From assembly GCA_947254465.1 (NCBI GenBank), contig CAMYEU010000072.1, forward strand, positions 1 to 7,987: a stretch of DNA of 7,987 nucleotides, written 5' to 3'. This stretch comes from an uncultured Gemella sp. GTDB lineage: Bacteria > Bacillota > Bacilli > Staphylococcales > Gemellaceae. The position numbers and the translations under genes are program-made. Below the pieces are notes generated by a model that was not told the origin of the DNA, did not search any database, and worked only from the letters and a program-made list of their open reading frames with translations. Shown one piece after another: positions 1 through 6,882 of the stretch; the first letter of the stretch is position 1, and every line of letters begins with the position of its first letter.

Positions 1-216
1 TTTACAGCTATGCTAATGTATATATCATATATACCACAAATTTCAGGAAATATACACGGTCATAAAGGAGACTTTATTCAACCTTTCGTTGCAGGAATAA
101 ACTGTACTCTTTGGGTACTTTATGGTCTACTAGGAGAAAAACGTGATTGGCCAATAGTTATAGCCAACTCACCAGGAATAATTTTTGGATTTACAGCTGC
201 ATTTACGGCTCTATAA
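1..216 (+). CDS. SemiSWEET family sugar transporter, 5' end missing
   Basis: The reading frame is open from base 1 and gives 71 residues before TAA, so the N-terminus lies outside the window. SemiSWEET proteins are usually about 85-95 residues, so roughly 15 residues are probably missing. The visible part has the PQ-loop signature SYIPQI near its start. A hydrophilic GHKGD turn follows, then a second membrane segment (PFVAGINCTLWVLYGLL) and a third ending in NSPGIIFGFTAA. This is the three-helix half-transporter of the SWEET/MtN3 superfamily, which dimerises in the cytoplasmic membrane to carry sugars such as sucrose or glucose. The substrate cannot be read from the sequence. The ATG at base 10 lies inside the first helix and is not a likely start. 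A terminator follows about 10 bases after the stop. The family call is firm. Confidence 0.85.
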   Translation, partial: FTAMLMYISYIPQISGNIHGHKGDFIQPFVAGINCTLWVLYGLLGEKRDWPIVIANSPGIIFGFTAAFTAL

Positions 217-226
217 TATTAATAAT

Positions 227-256
227 AAACTGGCTTTATTTTAAGTCAGTTTTTTT
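227..256 (+). terminator. Rho-independent terminator after the SemiSWEET gene
   Basis: The stem ACTGGCTT (229-236) pairs with AAGTCAGT (243-250), including one G-U pair, around a TATTTT loop. Two A-U pairs extend the base. A run of seven T follows (250-256). It begins about 10 bases after the stop codon and insulates the next gene. Confidence 0.85.
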
Positions 257-297
257 AATTTTTTCTAATTTATTATTTCAAAACTAGTAAATTTTAA

Positions 298-326
298 TGT
301 ACAAAATATATATTTTACGTTATAAT
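298..326 (+). promoter_or_regulatory. Sigma-A-like promoter of the PTS EIIC-like gene
   Basis: A perfect -10 hexamer TATAAT (321-326) lies 17 bases after TGTACA (298-303), which matches four of six -35 positions. Transcription would begin near 332-334. The start falls at the edge of an imperfect 18-bp palindrome, GTAACCT-TTTT-AGGGTAC (332-349), which could be an operator or a small 5' hairpin. Confidence 0.6.
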
Positions 327-357
327 GATTAGTAACCTTTTTAGGGTACGAATACAT

Positions 358-364
358 AAAGGAG
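358..364 (+). promoter_or_regulatory. Ribosome binding site that decides the EIIC start
   Basis: AAAGGAG ends at 364. In-frame ATG codons occur at 365, 368 and 374. Only the one at 374 has workable spacing (9 bases); the first two abut the site. The start is therefore placed at 374. Confidence 0.85.
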
Positions 365-373
365 ATGATGTTT

Positions 374-1423
374 ATGAAAGAAAAAATTACTATTAAAAAT
401 TTCACTATGAACGTCCTTAATGGTATCGCATTAGGAACTGTTCTATGTTTAGTACCAGGTGCCTTACTTGGTGAACTGCTTAAATATATAGGAAAGCTAT
501 ATCCATCACTTGCGTTTTTATCATTATCAATAACTATTTCCAATGCCATGATAGGATTGGCTTCAGGAATAATAATCGGATTATTCTTTAAATTCACACC
601 CGTACAGAGTGTTTCAATCGGATTAGCTACATTATTTGCTGGTGGATCAATAATACCAACACCAGATAAGACAGGACTTATGTTAAAAGGTTCTGGAGAT
701 ATCGTAACGATGATTTTCACAGCTGCACTGGCTACAGCTTTTATAATTCTAATCGGAGATAAAGCTAAAAACTATGCAGTAATTATACTACCACCACTTA
801 CATTGGTAATTATCGGAGGTATCGGTAGATTTACACTTCCATTTTTCTCAGGTGCAACAAAATTACTTGGTGATGGAATTAAACATTTACTTACTTTACA
901 ACCGATTATCCTTACTATTCTAATCGCGATGATTTTCGCTTGTCTAGTAGTCTCTCCTATTACATCAGTTGGAGTTGCTCTTGCAATTAATATAGAAGGT
1001 ATTGCCTCAGGTGCTGCAAATCTTGGAATTTGTGCATGTGGATTTACACTTGCAATTGCAGGTTGGGCTGTTAACTCTAAAGGAGTTTGCTTCGCACACT
1101 TTATCGGTTCACCGAAGATTTCTATGGCAAATATTTTCGCCAAGCCAAAAATTATGCTACCAGTTCTTTGTAGCGCAGCTATCTCAGGAGTTTTCGCTGC
1201 CATATTAAATATCCAAGGAACACCAATGAGTGCCGGGTTTGGATTTAGTGGTCTAGTTGGACCATTAGCTCACCTTGCAACTACTGACGGAAGTACTTTA
1301 GAAATATTAAAAGCAGCTATCGTCTTCGTAGTAATCCCTGTAATTTCTGGTTTCTTCTTTGTAAAATTATTTACAAAGATTGTACCTGTTATTAAACCAG
1401 CGGATTACAAACTTAACTTATAA
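374..1423 (+). CDS. PTS sugar transporter subunit IIC-like membrane protein (PTS_EIIC_2/PfoR family)
   Basis: This 349-residue, very hydrophobic protein has about eight to ten membrane segments along its length. It resembles the PTS_EIIC_2 family, which includes the Clostridium perfringens regulator PfoR. Supporting motifs are GGSIIPTPDKTGLMLKGSGD (90-109), SPITSVG (194-200) and a glycine-rich GTPMSAGFGFSGLVGP near 282-297. A true EIIC forms the sugar channel of a phosphotransferase complex. No EIIA or EIIB domain is fused here and none is encoded nearby, so the protein either borrows partners from elsewhere or is a PfoR-like member with a different role. No substrate can be assigned. It is monocistronic, with its own promoter and a terminator starting 16 bases after the stop. 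The family assignment is fairly firm; transport or regulatory function is uncertain. Confidence 0.82.
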   Translation: MKEKITIKNFTMNVLNGIALGTVLCLVPGALLGELLKYIGKLYPSLAFLSLSITISNAMIGLASGIIIGLFFKFTPVQSVSIGLATLFAGGSIIPTPDKTGLMLKGSGDIVTMIFTAALATAFIILIGDKAKNYAVIILPPLTLVIIGGIGRFTLPFFSGATKLLGDGIKHLLTLQPIILTILIAMIFACLVVSPITSVGVALAINIEGIASGAANLGICACGFTLAIAGWAVNSKGVCFAHFIGSPKISMANIFAKPKIMLPVLCSAAISGVFAAILNIQGTPMSAGFGFSGLVGPLAHLATTDGSTLEILKAAIVFVVIPVISGFFFVKLFTKIVPVIKPADYKLNL

Positions 1424-1439
1424 AATTATTTACACAGAT

Positions 1440-1492
1440 GTGACTCGACAAAATTGATTTCTTAAAATCACGATGTTTGAGTCACTTTTTTT
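1440..1492 (+). terminator. Terminator formed by a long GTGACTC palindrome (element A)
   Basis: The arms GTGACTC (1440-1446) and GAGTCAC (1479-1485) pair perfectly, and GATTT/AAATC form an inner stem. Seven T follow (1486-1492). It starts 16 bases after the EIIC stop codon. The 46-nt palindrome is nearly identical to the one downstream of clpB at 4076-4122, in the same orientation relative to the gene it follows, so it also belongs to a dispersed repeat family. Confidence 0.8.
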
Positions 1493-1515
1493 ATAATATG
1501 TAATTCATTAAAACC

Positions 1516-1544
1516 TTGCATAAATTTGTCGCATAACTTATAAT
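1516..1544 (+). promoter_or_regulatory. Probable sigma-A promoter of lipL
   Basis: TATAAT (1539-1544) lies 17 bases after TTGCAT (1516-1521), which keeps the TTG of the -35 consensus. The distance from here to the gene's ATG gives a leader of about 50 bases with an AAAGGAG site at 1589-1595. Confidence 0.5.
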
Positions 1545-1600
1545 TATAAAGTATTAATTTTTAAGATATAAAATATTATCGACATGTTAAAGGAGTAGCT

Positions 1601-2422
1601 ATGCTAGATCTTATTCGAAATAGAAAATTCAATGTTTATAAAACTTTAAATATTGTAAATCCCTTAATCCCTATTGCTACTGATGAAATGTTCTTACGCA
1701 CAGTATCTAATAGTGATGATTGTATATTACATTTATATACATTACCAAACTCTGCAATAATCGGTGCACCAGATACACGAGTACCATACTTTGAACAAGC
1801 ATTATTTGCATTTTATAGAAATAATATAATTCCAGCGGTGAGAAATATCGGAGGGCTTGGTATTATTTCAGATAAAGGAATTCTAAACTTATCAATCGTT
1901 ATGAATAAACCAAAAGATAACTTTTCTATTAATGAAGGTTATGAGCTTATGACATCATTTATTAAGGCAATTTTCCCAGAAGGTGCTGACAAAATCGAAG
2001 CGGTTGAAATTGCAAATTCATACTGTCCAGGGGATTACGACCTAAGCATAGATGGAAAGAAATTTGCAGGGATTGCTCAAAGAAAGATTAAAGAAGCGGT
2101 AGTAGTTTCAATATATATTAGTATTTTCGGTGATCAACAAAAACGTGCAAATATCATGAAAGATTTCTATGAGATTGGAATTGATGATCAAGAAGTTAGA
2201 TACAAGTATCCAAAAGTAGATCCAGAATGTATGGAAACACTAGAAAATCTACTAAATAAAAAATTCACACTTGAAGATGTTTTTGAAAGAGTAGAAAAAG
2301 TACTTTATGGTTTAAACTGTGACCTGGAAAAAGGTGAATACACAGAAGCAATGGTAGAAGAATACAACACAATCTTCGAACAAGCAAAAGAAAGAAACGA
2401 AAGTTACTTAGAAGGAAAATAA
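1601..2422 (+). CDS. lipL: Octanoyl-[GcvH]:protein N-octanoyltransferase, LipL-type
   Basis: This 273-residue protein belongs to the biotin/lipoate ligase fold family. Bacillus LipL is about 280 residues. The segment RNIGGLGIISDKGILNLS (81-98) is the substrate-binding stretch in its LipL form, which lacks the RRxTGGG of classical lipoate ligases. SYCPGDYDLSI (140-150) carries the candidate acyl-thioester cysteine C142, and DGKKFAGIAQR (151-161) carries the conserved lysine K154. In the known pathway LipL moves octanoyl from the glycine-cleavage H protein to E2 subunits of 2-oxoacid dehydrogenases in the cytoplasm. LipA then adds sulfur. The start is supported by AAAGGAG five bases upstream. 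Related LipM octanoyltransferases and scavenging ligases are the alternatives. The DKGILNLS stretch and overall match favour LipL. GcvH and LipA are not in this window. Confidence 0.83.
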   Translation: MLDLIRNRKFNVYKTLNIVNPLIPIATDEMFLRTVSNSDDCILHLYTLPNSAIIGAPDTRVPYFEQALFAFYRNNIIPAVRNIGGLGIISDKGILNLSIVMNKPKDNFSINEGYELMTSFIKAIFPEGADKIEAVEIANSYCPGDYDLSIDGKKFAGIAQRKIKEAVVVSIYISIFGDQQKRANIMKDFYEIGIDDQEVRYKYPKVDPECMETLENLLNKKFTLEDVFERVEKVLYGLNCDLEKGEYTEAMVEEYNTIFEQAKERNESYLEGK

Positions 2423-2467
2423 AAACTCAGAAGTTGAGAAACCCTCAATTTAAAATAATAAATACAC

Positions 2468-2509
2468 AAAAAGCTAGTCAGAAATGTTTCTAACTAGCTT
2501 TATTTTTTT
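2468..2509. terminator. Bidirectional terminator between lipL and the DUF554 gene
   Basis: The stem AAAGCTAGT (2470-2478) pairs with ACTAGCTTT (2493-2501). An inner AGAA/TTCT stem sits beyond one mismatch. On the plus strand it is followed by TTTATTTTTTT (2499-2509). On the minus strand five T follow. It sits between two convergent genes and can serve both, more strongly the plus strand. Confidence 0.85.
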
Positions 2510-2518
2510 CATAATATT

Positions 2519-3247
2519 TTATAATAAATGTAAAATTACATTGACCCAAAGCCAACTAAATGGCATAACTAATATCATAGCAGGCACCATATCTACTACT
2601 GGAAACATCTTAAGTTTCAATATTCTAAATCCTGCAGCAACCATTAAGAAACCACCACAAGCCTTAAAGTCATTAATCATATCAGGCGTCGTAAGTGGAA
2701 CTATCAATCCTGCTGATAAAAATAAAAACGTAAAAATTACAAACTGTGGTACTGCTATTAGTGAAACAATATACCCAAGATTACAAGCAAAAATAGCAGC
2801 CGTAAAGAAATCTAGAATAGACTTCGTAATCAGTAGACTTGGATCTCCTGTGATGCCTTCAATAAGACTTCCATATATCCCCATTCCACTAGAACAAAAC
2901 AGCACTATCACCGTTATTAATGTAGCTAAAAACTCCGTTTCCGACATAGAAGTATTAGGTTTCGGAACGACTTTCACCATAAGTTTTTGCATTTTTTGAC
3001 AGGCTCTATAGACTAAATCTCCAAGATTAAAAAACAAACCTACTAATGTCCCTATAATAATCGCGAATATTACCGCAGGCATATATTTCATAAGACCAAT
3101 CGACGCTATTCCCATTCCCATCGAACAAAGACCAAATATCATATTCAGCTGTTCTTTATACTTTTCAGGTAATTTATCCCCCAACAACGCCCCTGCTATA
3201 CCTCCTAAGAATATAGCAATCGTATTAATTATTATTCCTATTGGCAT
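2519..3247 (-). CDS. DUF554 family integral membrane protein
   Basis: This 242-residue protein has roughly six to seven hydrophobic segments and matches the DUF554 family (relatives of E. coli YqgA and Bacillus YdfK). Visible family features are the N-terminal NTIAIFLGGIAGALLG (8-23), the following LPEKYKE loop, and the glycine-rich FGLCSMGMGIASIGLMK. The function of the family is not established; members are presumed transporters or channels, and I do not assign one. Translation starts at an ATG one base after the TAG of the upstream racemase gene. The ribosome binding sequence AAAGGA lies inside that gene about nine bases before the start, so the two genes are almost certainly co-transcribed and translationally coupled. 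The gene ends about 10 bases before a bidirectional terminator. Confidence 0.85.
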   Translation of the reverse strand: MPIGIIINTIAIFLGGIAGALLGDKLPEKYKEQLNMIFGLCSMGMGIASIGLMKYMPAVIFAIIIGTLVGLFFNLGDLVYRACQKMQKLMVKVVPKPNTSMSETEFLATLITVIVLFCSSGMGIYGSLIEGITGDPSLLITKSILDFFTAAIFACNLGYIVSLIAVPQFVIFTFLFLSAGLIVPLTTPDMINDFKACGGFLMVAAGFRILKLKMFPVVDMVPAMILVMPFSWLWVNVILHLL

Positions 3248-3248
3248 T

Positions 3249-3902
3249 CTACATATCCTTTCTCTTTAGACTCTCTATCATAAAGACACCGACATCTATA
3301 ATATGAAGGTTAGTTATTTTCTCAAGTTCTTTTTTAATATAAGGAAAATGAGTACATCCAAGAACAACTGCTTCTACATTCGTTAATTCAAAATAATTAA
3401 ACAATTTTTTGAAGTTGAAGTCTTCCACTATCTGTTCAGGTTTATTGCCCTCTTCAATCGCCTTAACAAGCTCCAGCATAGATAATCCAAGTACACGTAG
3501 ACGCGGATTTGATACATAAAGATTGTTCTCAACACCTGTAAGACCATGAGAGTTCGCAGCCATAACAGCTAGATACTTATACTCAAGACCAAGATTTCTA
3601 TACATCTGCATAGGAGTAATAATAGAAATATTCATTTTTTCTGCCAATCTATCAAAATCGACAACAGAACTAAGTGAGTTACAGTATACAAAAATTGCAT
3701 CACAATCTTTCTCCTTTAGTTCATCAATAATTTTTACAATAATATTTTCACGTTCCTCGTCTTCTAAAGCTTGAAACGTAGTTTGTTCTACTGGATTATT
3801 AGAAATTGGCACTAAAACTACATCATCATAACCATATGAACTTAGTAGCTCCGCACCTAATTTTGAATCAATTGGTGTTCCAGCCATAACCGCTATTTTC
3901 AT
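3249..3902 (-). CDS. Aspartate/glutamate racemase family protein
   Basis: This 217-residue protein of the Asp/Glu/hydantoin racemase superfamily has the two catalytic-cysteine motifs in expected places: VYCNSLSS with C74 and LGCTHFPY with C183. In known members the two cysteines act as a two-base pair that inverts the alpha carbon without cofactor. The N-terminus (MKIAVMAGTPIDSKLGAELL) differs from the MurI DSGVGGL motif, and the protein is shorter than typical MurI (about 265 residues). It is therefore probably a paralogous racemase or isomerase rather than the cell-wall D-glutamate enzyme. The start is ATG at 3902, since AGGAGG (3910-3915) lies seven bases upstream. An upstream in-frame ATG at 3923 would place this site inside the gene. 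It is the first gene of an operon with the DUF554 gene one base downstream. The substrate is unknown. Confidence 0.8.
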   Translation of the reverse strand: MKIAVMAGTPIDSKLGAELLSSYGYDDVVLVPISNNPVEQTTFQALEDEERENIIVKIIDELKEKDCDAIFVYCNSLSSVVDFDRLAEKMNISIITPMQMYRNLGLEYKYLAVMAANSHGLTGVENNLYVSNPRLRVLGLSMLELVKAIEEGNKPEQIVEDFNFKKLFNYFELTNVEAVVLGCTHFPYIKKELEKITNLHIIDVGVFMIESLKRKDM

Positions 3903-3909
3903 TAAAATT

Positions 3910-3915
3910 CCTCCT
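3910..3915 (-). promoter_or_regulatory. Ribosome binding site that decides the racemase start
   Basis: A perfect AGGAGG on the minus strand lies seven bases before the ATG at 3902. It rules out the longer frame beginning at 3923, which would place this site within codons. Confidence 0.9.
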
Positions 3916-3952
3916 ATACACATACTTCGTCTGGATTTTTATTTATTTTATC

Positions 3953-3980
3953 ATTATACTACAAATTTCATTTATACAAA
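3953..3980 (-). promoter_or_regulatory. Possible promoter of the racemase-DUF554 operon
   Basis: On the minus strand a perfect TATAAT (3953-3958) is followed by an initiation region near 3946. A weak -35-like TTTGTA (3975-3980) lies 16 bases upstream. The -10 is convincing; the -35 is poor. The preceding 50 bases are AT-rich and could compensate as an UP-like element. Confidence 0.5.
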
Positions 3981-4029
3981 AGATAATAAATTGCATTACT
4001 TTTATCTTTATAAATTCATATAACCTTAT

Positions 4030-4060
4030 AAAAAAAGACCCCAGGATTTCTCCTGAGATC
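4030..4060 (-). terminator. Rho-independent terminator of clpB
   Basis: On the minus strand GATCTCAGGA (4051-4060) pairs with TCCTGGGGTC (4037-4046) over ten positions, two of them G-U. The loop is GAAA, and seven T follow (4030-4036). It lies about 90 bases after the clpB stop. Confidence 0.9.
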
Positions 4061-4075
4061 TATAGTTATTTGAGA

Positions 4076-4122
4076 GTGACTCAAAAATCACGATTTAAGA
4101 TAAATCGATTTTATTGAGTCAC
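4076..4122 (-). repeat. 47-nt palindromic repeat element B, downstream of clpB
   Basis: The arms GTGACTC and GAGTCAC bound a near-complete palindrome with inner arms AAAATC/GATTTT and ATTT/AAAT. Read on the minus strand it aligns over nearly its whole length with the element after the EIIC gene (1440-1485): identical outer arms, about eight differences and one length difference. Unlike that copy it has no T-run directly after it (TCTCAAATA follows), so here it is not itself a terminator. The clpB terminator lies 15 bases further on. It could be a small dispersed repeat or a 3'-end stabilising hairpin. Confidence 0.75.
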
Positions 4123-4148
4123 CATCTTTATGGGGCTAAATCAATATA

Positions 4149-6284
4149 TTATTTAATATCAATTTTCAATTCATCATCTACATAGTCTAGGTGAATTTTC
4201 ATTCCATCTTCGATACCATGACGGATTAATTCAACTGAAAGTTTGTTTTCGATTTGACTTTGGATGAATCGTTTAAGTGGACGAGCACCAAATTTCATAT
4301 CGAATCCAGCAGTTGCTACCCAAGCAGAAACTTTTTCATCATATGTTAATTCAATATTTCTACTTGCAACACGTCTTACTAATTCATCAAGAAGTTTATT
4401 AGCAATTCCTTTAATATTATCTTCAGTTAATGGTTTGAAGATAATTATATCATCCATACGGTTAAGAATTTCTGGTTTGAAGTATCCGTAAAGTTGGTTA
4501 GTAACATTTTTACGAGTTTCTTCAGAAATCACACCGTCTTTAACTTCTTCTAATAGTTCTAATGAACCGATGTTAGAAGTCATGATAATTATTGTGTTTT
4601 TGAAATCTACTACTACACCTTTAGAGTCAGTAAGTGTACCTTCATCAAGAAGTTGAAGTAAGATATTGAACACATCTGGGTGAGCTTTTTCGATTTCATC
4701 CATTAAGATAATGCTGTAAGGATTACGTCTTACACTCTCAGTAAGTTGACCACCTTCTTCATATCCAATGTATCCTGGAGGGGCTCCGATTAAACGGCTA
4801 ACTGAGTGTTTTTCCATGTATTCACTCATGTCGATACGTACAATGTTACGTTCATCATCGAACAAGTTAAGAGCTAATGCTTTAGCAAGCTCAGTTTTAC
4901 CTACCCCAGTAGGACCTAAGAATAGGAAGCTACCAATCGGTCTGTTAGGATCTGCGATACCAGCACGAGAACGTAAGATTGCGTTAGTTACACTCTCTAC
5001 AGCTTCATCTTGACCTATTACTTTTTCATGAATAGTATCAGCTAGATGTAATAATTTTTCTTTTTCAGTTTCTACTAGACGAGTTACAGGAATACCTGTC
5101 ATTTGACTTACGATAAATCCAATCTCATCTTCAGTAACTTCTTGTTTTAGAAGTTTATATTCTTCGTGTTTAGATTTTTCTTCTAATTCTTCTAACTCTT
5201 GAGTTAATTTTGGTAAAGTAGAATATTGTAACTCAGATGCTTTTTCTAAATCATAGCTATTTTGAGCTTGTTCTAATTCTAATTTAACTCTGTCGATTTT
5301 TTCACGTAGATTTTTAACAGCTGATAATTTTTCTTTTTCACTATCAACTTGTAATTGAAGTTTATTTTGTTCTTCTTTTAGATTAGCCAACTCTTCTTTT
5401 AAGTTTTCTAAACGTCTTTTAGACACATCATCCTCTTCACCACTTAAGGCTTTTTCTTCTATCTCAAGTTGCATAACTTTACGATTGATTGTATCTAATT
5501 CAGCTGGATTAGAAGAGTTTTCAGTTTTAATAGTTGCACAAGCTTGGTCGATTAAATCGATAGCTTTGTCCGGTAAGAATCTATCAGTAATATATCTGTT
5601 AGATAATTCAGCAGCTTCTACAATCGCACGGTCAGAGATTTTCACACCGTGGTAAACTTCGAATCTTTCTTTAAGACCACGTAAAATTGAGATTGTATCT
5701 TCCACAGTAGGCTCATTAACAAGAACTTTTTGGAAACGACGTTCTAATGCAGAGTCTTTTTCGATATATTGGCGATATTCATTAAGAGTTGTAGCACCGA
5801 TACAGTGTAGTTCACCACGAGCAAGCATTGGTTTTAAGATATTACCAGCATCCATTGCTCCATCAGTTTTACCTGCACCAACAAGCATATGAATTTCATC
5901 GATAAATAGAATTATTTTTCCATCTTGTTCTTTAACTTCTTTTAATACAGCTTTTAGTCGTTCTTCGAACTCACCACGATATTTAGCTCCTGCGACTAAA
6001 CTAGTAAGGTCAAGTTCGAATACAGTTTTGTCTTTTAGACTTTCAGGTACATCACCGCGTACAATACGTTGAGCCAGTGCCTCAACAATCGCAGTTTTAC
6101 CTACCCCAGGTTCCCCTATCAACACTGGATTATTTTTTGTTTTTCTTGATAAAATTCTAATTACATTTCTTATTTCTTCATCACGTCCTATCACAGGATC
6201 AATTTTACCACTACGTGCAGCTTCTACAAGATCACGACCATATTTTTCTAAAACTTCGTAGTTGTTTTCTGGATTTTCGTTCAT
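4149..6284 (-). CDS. clpB: Short ClpB isoform from an internal start
   Basis: Within clpB, codon 150 is ATG and is preceded on the minus strand by AGAGGAGGT (6294-6302), an unusually strong ribosome binding sequence, ten bases upstream. Initiation here would give a 711-residue ClpB lacking the N-terminal domain but keeping both AAA+ modules and the middle domain. E. coli ClpB is known to make such a shorter form from a start near residue 149, and the two forms assemble into mixed hexamers. The position matches closely. The Shine-Dalgarno strength is visible; its use is inferred. The glycine codons GGA GGT it contains are partly a coincidence of the RGGKK linker. Confidence 0.6.
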   Translation of the reverse strand: MNENPENNYEVLEKYGRDLVEAARSGKIDPVIGRDEEIRNVIRILSRKTKNNPVLIGEPGVGKTAIVEALAQRIVRGDVPESLKDKTVFELDLTSLVAGAKYRGEFEERLKAVLKEVKEQDGKIILFIDEIHMLVGAGKTDGAMDAGNILKPMLARGELHCIGATTLNEYRQYIEKDSALERRFQKVLVNEPTVEDTISILRGLKERFEVYHGVKISDRAIVEAAELSNRYITDRFLPDKAIDLIDQACATIKTENSSNPAELDTINRKVMQLEIEEKALSGEEDDVSKRRLENLKEELANLKEEQNKLQLQVDSEKEKLSAVKNLREKIDRVKLELEQAQNSYDLEKASELQYSTLPKLTQELEELEEKSKHEEYKLLKQEVTEDEIGFIVSQMTGIPVTRLVETEKEKLLHLADTIHEKVIGQDEAVESVTNAILRSRAGIADPNRPIGSFLFLGPTGVGKTELAKALALNLFDDERNIVRIDMSEYMEKHSVSRLIGAPPGYIGYEEGGQLTESVRRNPYSIILMDEIEKAHPDVFNILLQLLDEGTLTDSKGVVVDFKNTIIIMTSNIGSLELLEEVKDGVISEETRKNVTNQLYGYFKPEILNRMDDIIIFKPLTEDNIKGIANKLLDELVRRVASRNIELTYDEKVSAWVATAGFDMKFGARPLKRFIQSQIENKLSVELIRHGIEDGMKIHLDYVDDELKIDIK

Positions 6285-6731
6285 AACTTTTTTACCTCCT
6301 CTGATATTATCGATAACAGCTACTAAATCTTTTAATGTAGTCACCTTATCGATATATTTTTTTACTATACTATTTTTCAAATAACTCGCAAGAACGATAT
6401 GTTCACACGAAATAAATTTATCTTCATATTTCTCTTTATATTTATTAGCTTCTATTAATAAAGCATTCAAATCATTACTTAGATAACTAGCGTAATTGAT
6501 ATTATCTCCTTCTACACTATTTACCTTCGCAATCTCATTATCTAACTCATGAGTTAAATTCACTTTATCAACATTTACTCTTCCTAATATATCACTATAT
6601 AAATTACTACCAGTAAGAGCCGCTTTTAAGAACATCTCACTCGTAATACTTTGACTTTTTTTCTCAGTTGCAAATTCGGAAGATTTCGCTAAGATTTCTT
6701 TCACACTATTTGTAAAACTATTAATATCCAT
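4149..6731 (-). CDS. clpB: ATP-dependent chaperone/disaggregase ClpB
   Basis: This 860-residue protein is the full ClpB length. It is a cytoplasmic Hsp100 hexamer that threads aggregated proteins through its pore together with DnaK. The domains in order are a divergent N-terminal Clp repeat domain (1-145) and the first AAA+ module with Walker A GEPGVGKT (206-213), Walker B ILFIDEIH (274-281) and arginines 331-332. The charged coiled-coil middle domain follows (about 400-530). The second AAA+ module has Walker A GPTGVGKT (606-613), Walker B ILMDEI (675-680), sensor-1 TSN (718-720), arginine finger R757 and sensor-2 GARPLK (815-820). The coiled coil distinguishes it from ClpA and ClpX, and its full length from shorter ClpC/ClpE forms. 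AAAGGAG lies seven bases before the start. Two CtsR boxes cover the promoter, so it belongs to the class III heat-shock regulon. A second start at codon 150 is likely. No key residue is missing. Confidence 0.97.
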   Translation of the reverse strand: MDINSFTNSVKEILAKSSEFATEKKSQSITSEMFLKAALTGSNLYSDILGRVNVDKVNLTHELDNEIAKVNSVEGDNINYASYLSNDLNALLIEANKYKEKYEDKFISCEHIVLASYLKNSIVKKYIDKVTTLKDLVAVIDNIRGGKKVMNENPENNYEVLEKYGRDLVEAARSGKIDPVIGRDEEIRNVIRILSRKTKNNPVLIGEPGVGKTAIVEALAQRIVRGDVPESLKDKTVFELDLTSLVAGAKYRGEFEERLKAVLKEVKEQDGKIILFIDEIHMLVGAGKTDGAMDAGNILKPMLARGELHCIGATTLNEYRQYIEKDSALERRFQKVLVNEPTVEDTISILRGLKERFEVYHGVKISDRAIVEAAELSNRYITDRFLPDKAIDLIDQACATIKTENSSNPAELDTINRKVMQLEIEEKALSGEEDDVSKRRLENLKEELANLKEEQNKLQLQVDSEKEKLSAVKNLREKIDRVKLELEQAQNSYDLEKASELQYSTLPKLTQELEELEEKSKHEEYKLLKQEVTEDEIGFIVSQMTGIPVTRLVETEKEKLLHLADTIHEKVIGQDEAVESVTNAILRSRAGIADPNRPIGSFLFLGPTGVGKTELAKALALNLFDDERNIVRIDMSEYMEKHSVSRLIGAPPGYIGYEEGGQLTESVRRNPYSIILMDEIEKAHPDVFNILLQLLDEGTLTDSKGVVVDFKNTIIIMTSNIGSLELLEEVKDGVISEETRKNVTNQLYGYFKPEILNRMDDIIIFKPLTEDNIKGIANKLLDELVRRVASRNIELTYDEKVSAWVATAGFDMKFGARPLKRFIQSQIENKLSVELIRHGIEDGMKIHLDYVDDELKIDIK

Positions 6732-6785
6732 TGTAAATCTCCTTTGATTAAATTATTAGATCAAGAGGTTTTTATATTCGTTAAC

Positions 6786-6813
6786 CAGTATCTCTATTAT
6801 AATAAAGATACTG
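6786..6813 (-). promoter_or_regulatory. Hairpin in the long clpB leader
   Basis: CAGTATCT (6786-6793) and AGATACTG (6806-6813) form a perfect 8-bp stem with a 12-nt AT-rich loop. Short outer arms GAGGT (6765-6769) and ACCTC (6814-6818) could extend it across an asymmetric bulge. No T-run follows, so it is not a terminator. It sits in a leader of about 170 bases, 55 or more bases before the start codon, and does not cover the ribosome binding site. It could affect mRNA stability. Confidence 0.45.
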
Positions 6814-6882
6814 ACCTCATAAGATACAACTAAATATTTAACAAACTAAAAGGTTTTATGGAATATATTTAAGTTTTATCTT

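Noticed and set aside
265..1203. Minus-strand frames of 151 and 143 codons opposite the EIIC gene, and a short plus-strand overlap at 1002-1208
   Set aside because: They are shadows of the strongly conserved EIIC reading frame, with no family resemblance and no start signals.
2423..2455. Short CTCA/TGAG and TTGAG/CTCAA hairpins after lipL
   Set aside because: The stems are only four to five pairs and have no proper T-run. The stronger terminator at 2468-2509 explains the gene end.
2484..2999. 171-codon plus-strand frame opposite the DUF554 gene
   Set aside because: It is antisense to a clear membrane-protein family member, begins inside the bidirectional terminator and has no ribosome binding site.
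4264..5013. Plus-strand frames of 75 and 81 codons inside clpB
   Set aside because: They are antisense to conserved AAA+ motifs of clpB and show no independent coding evidence.
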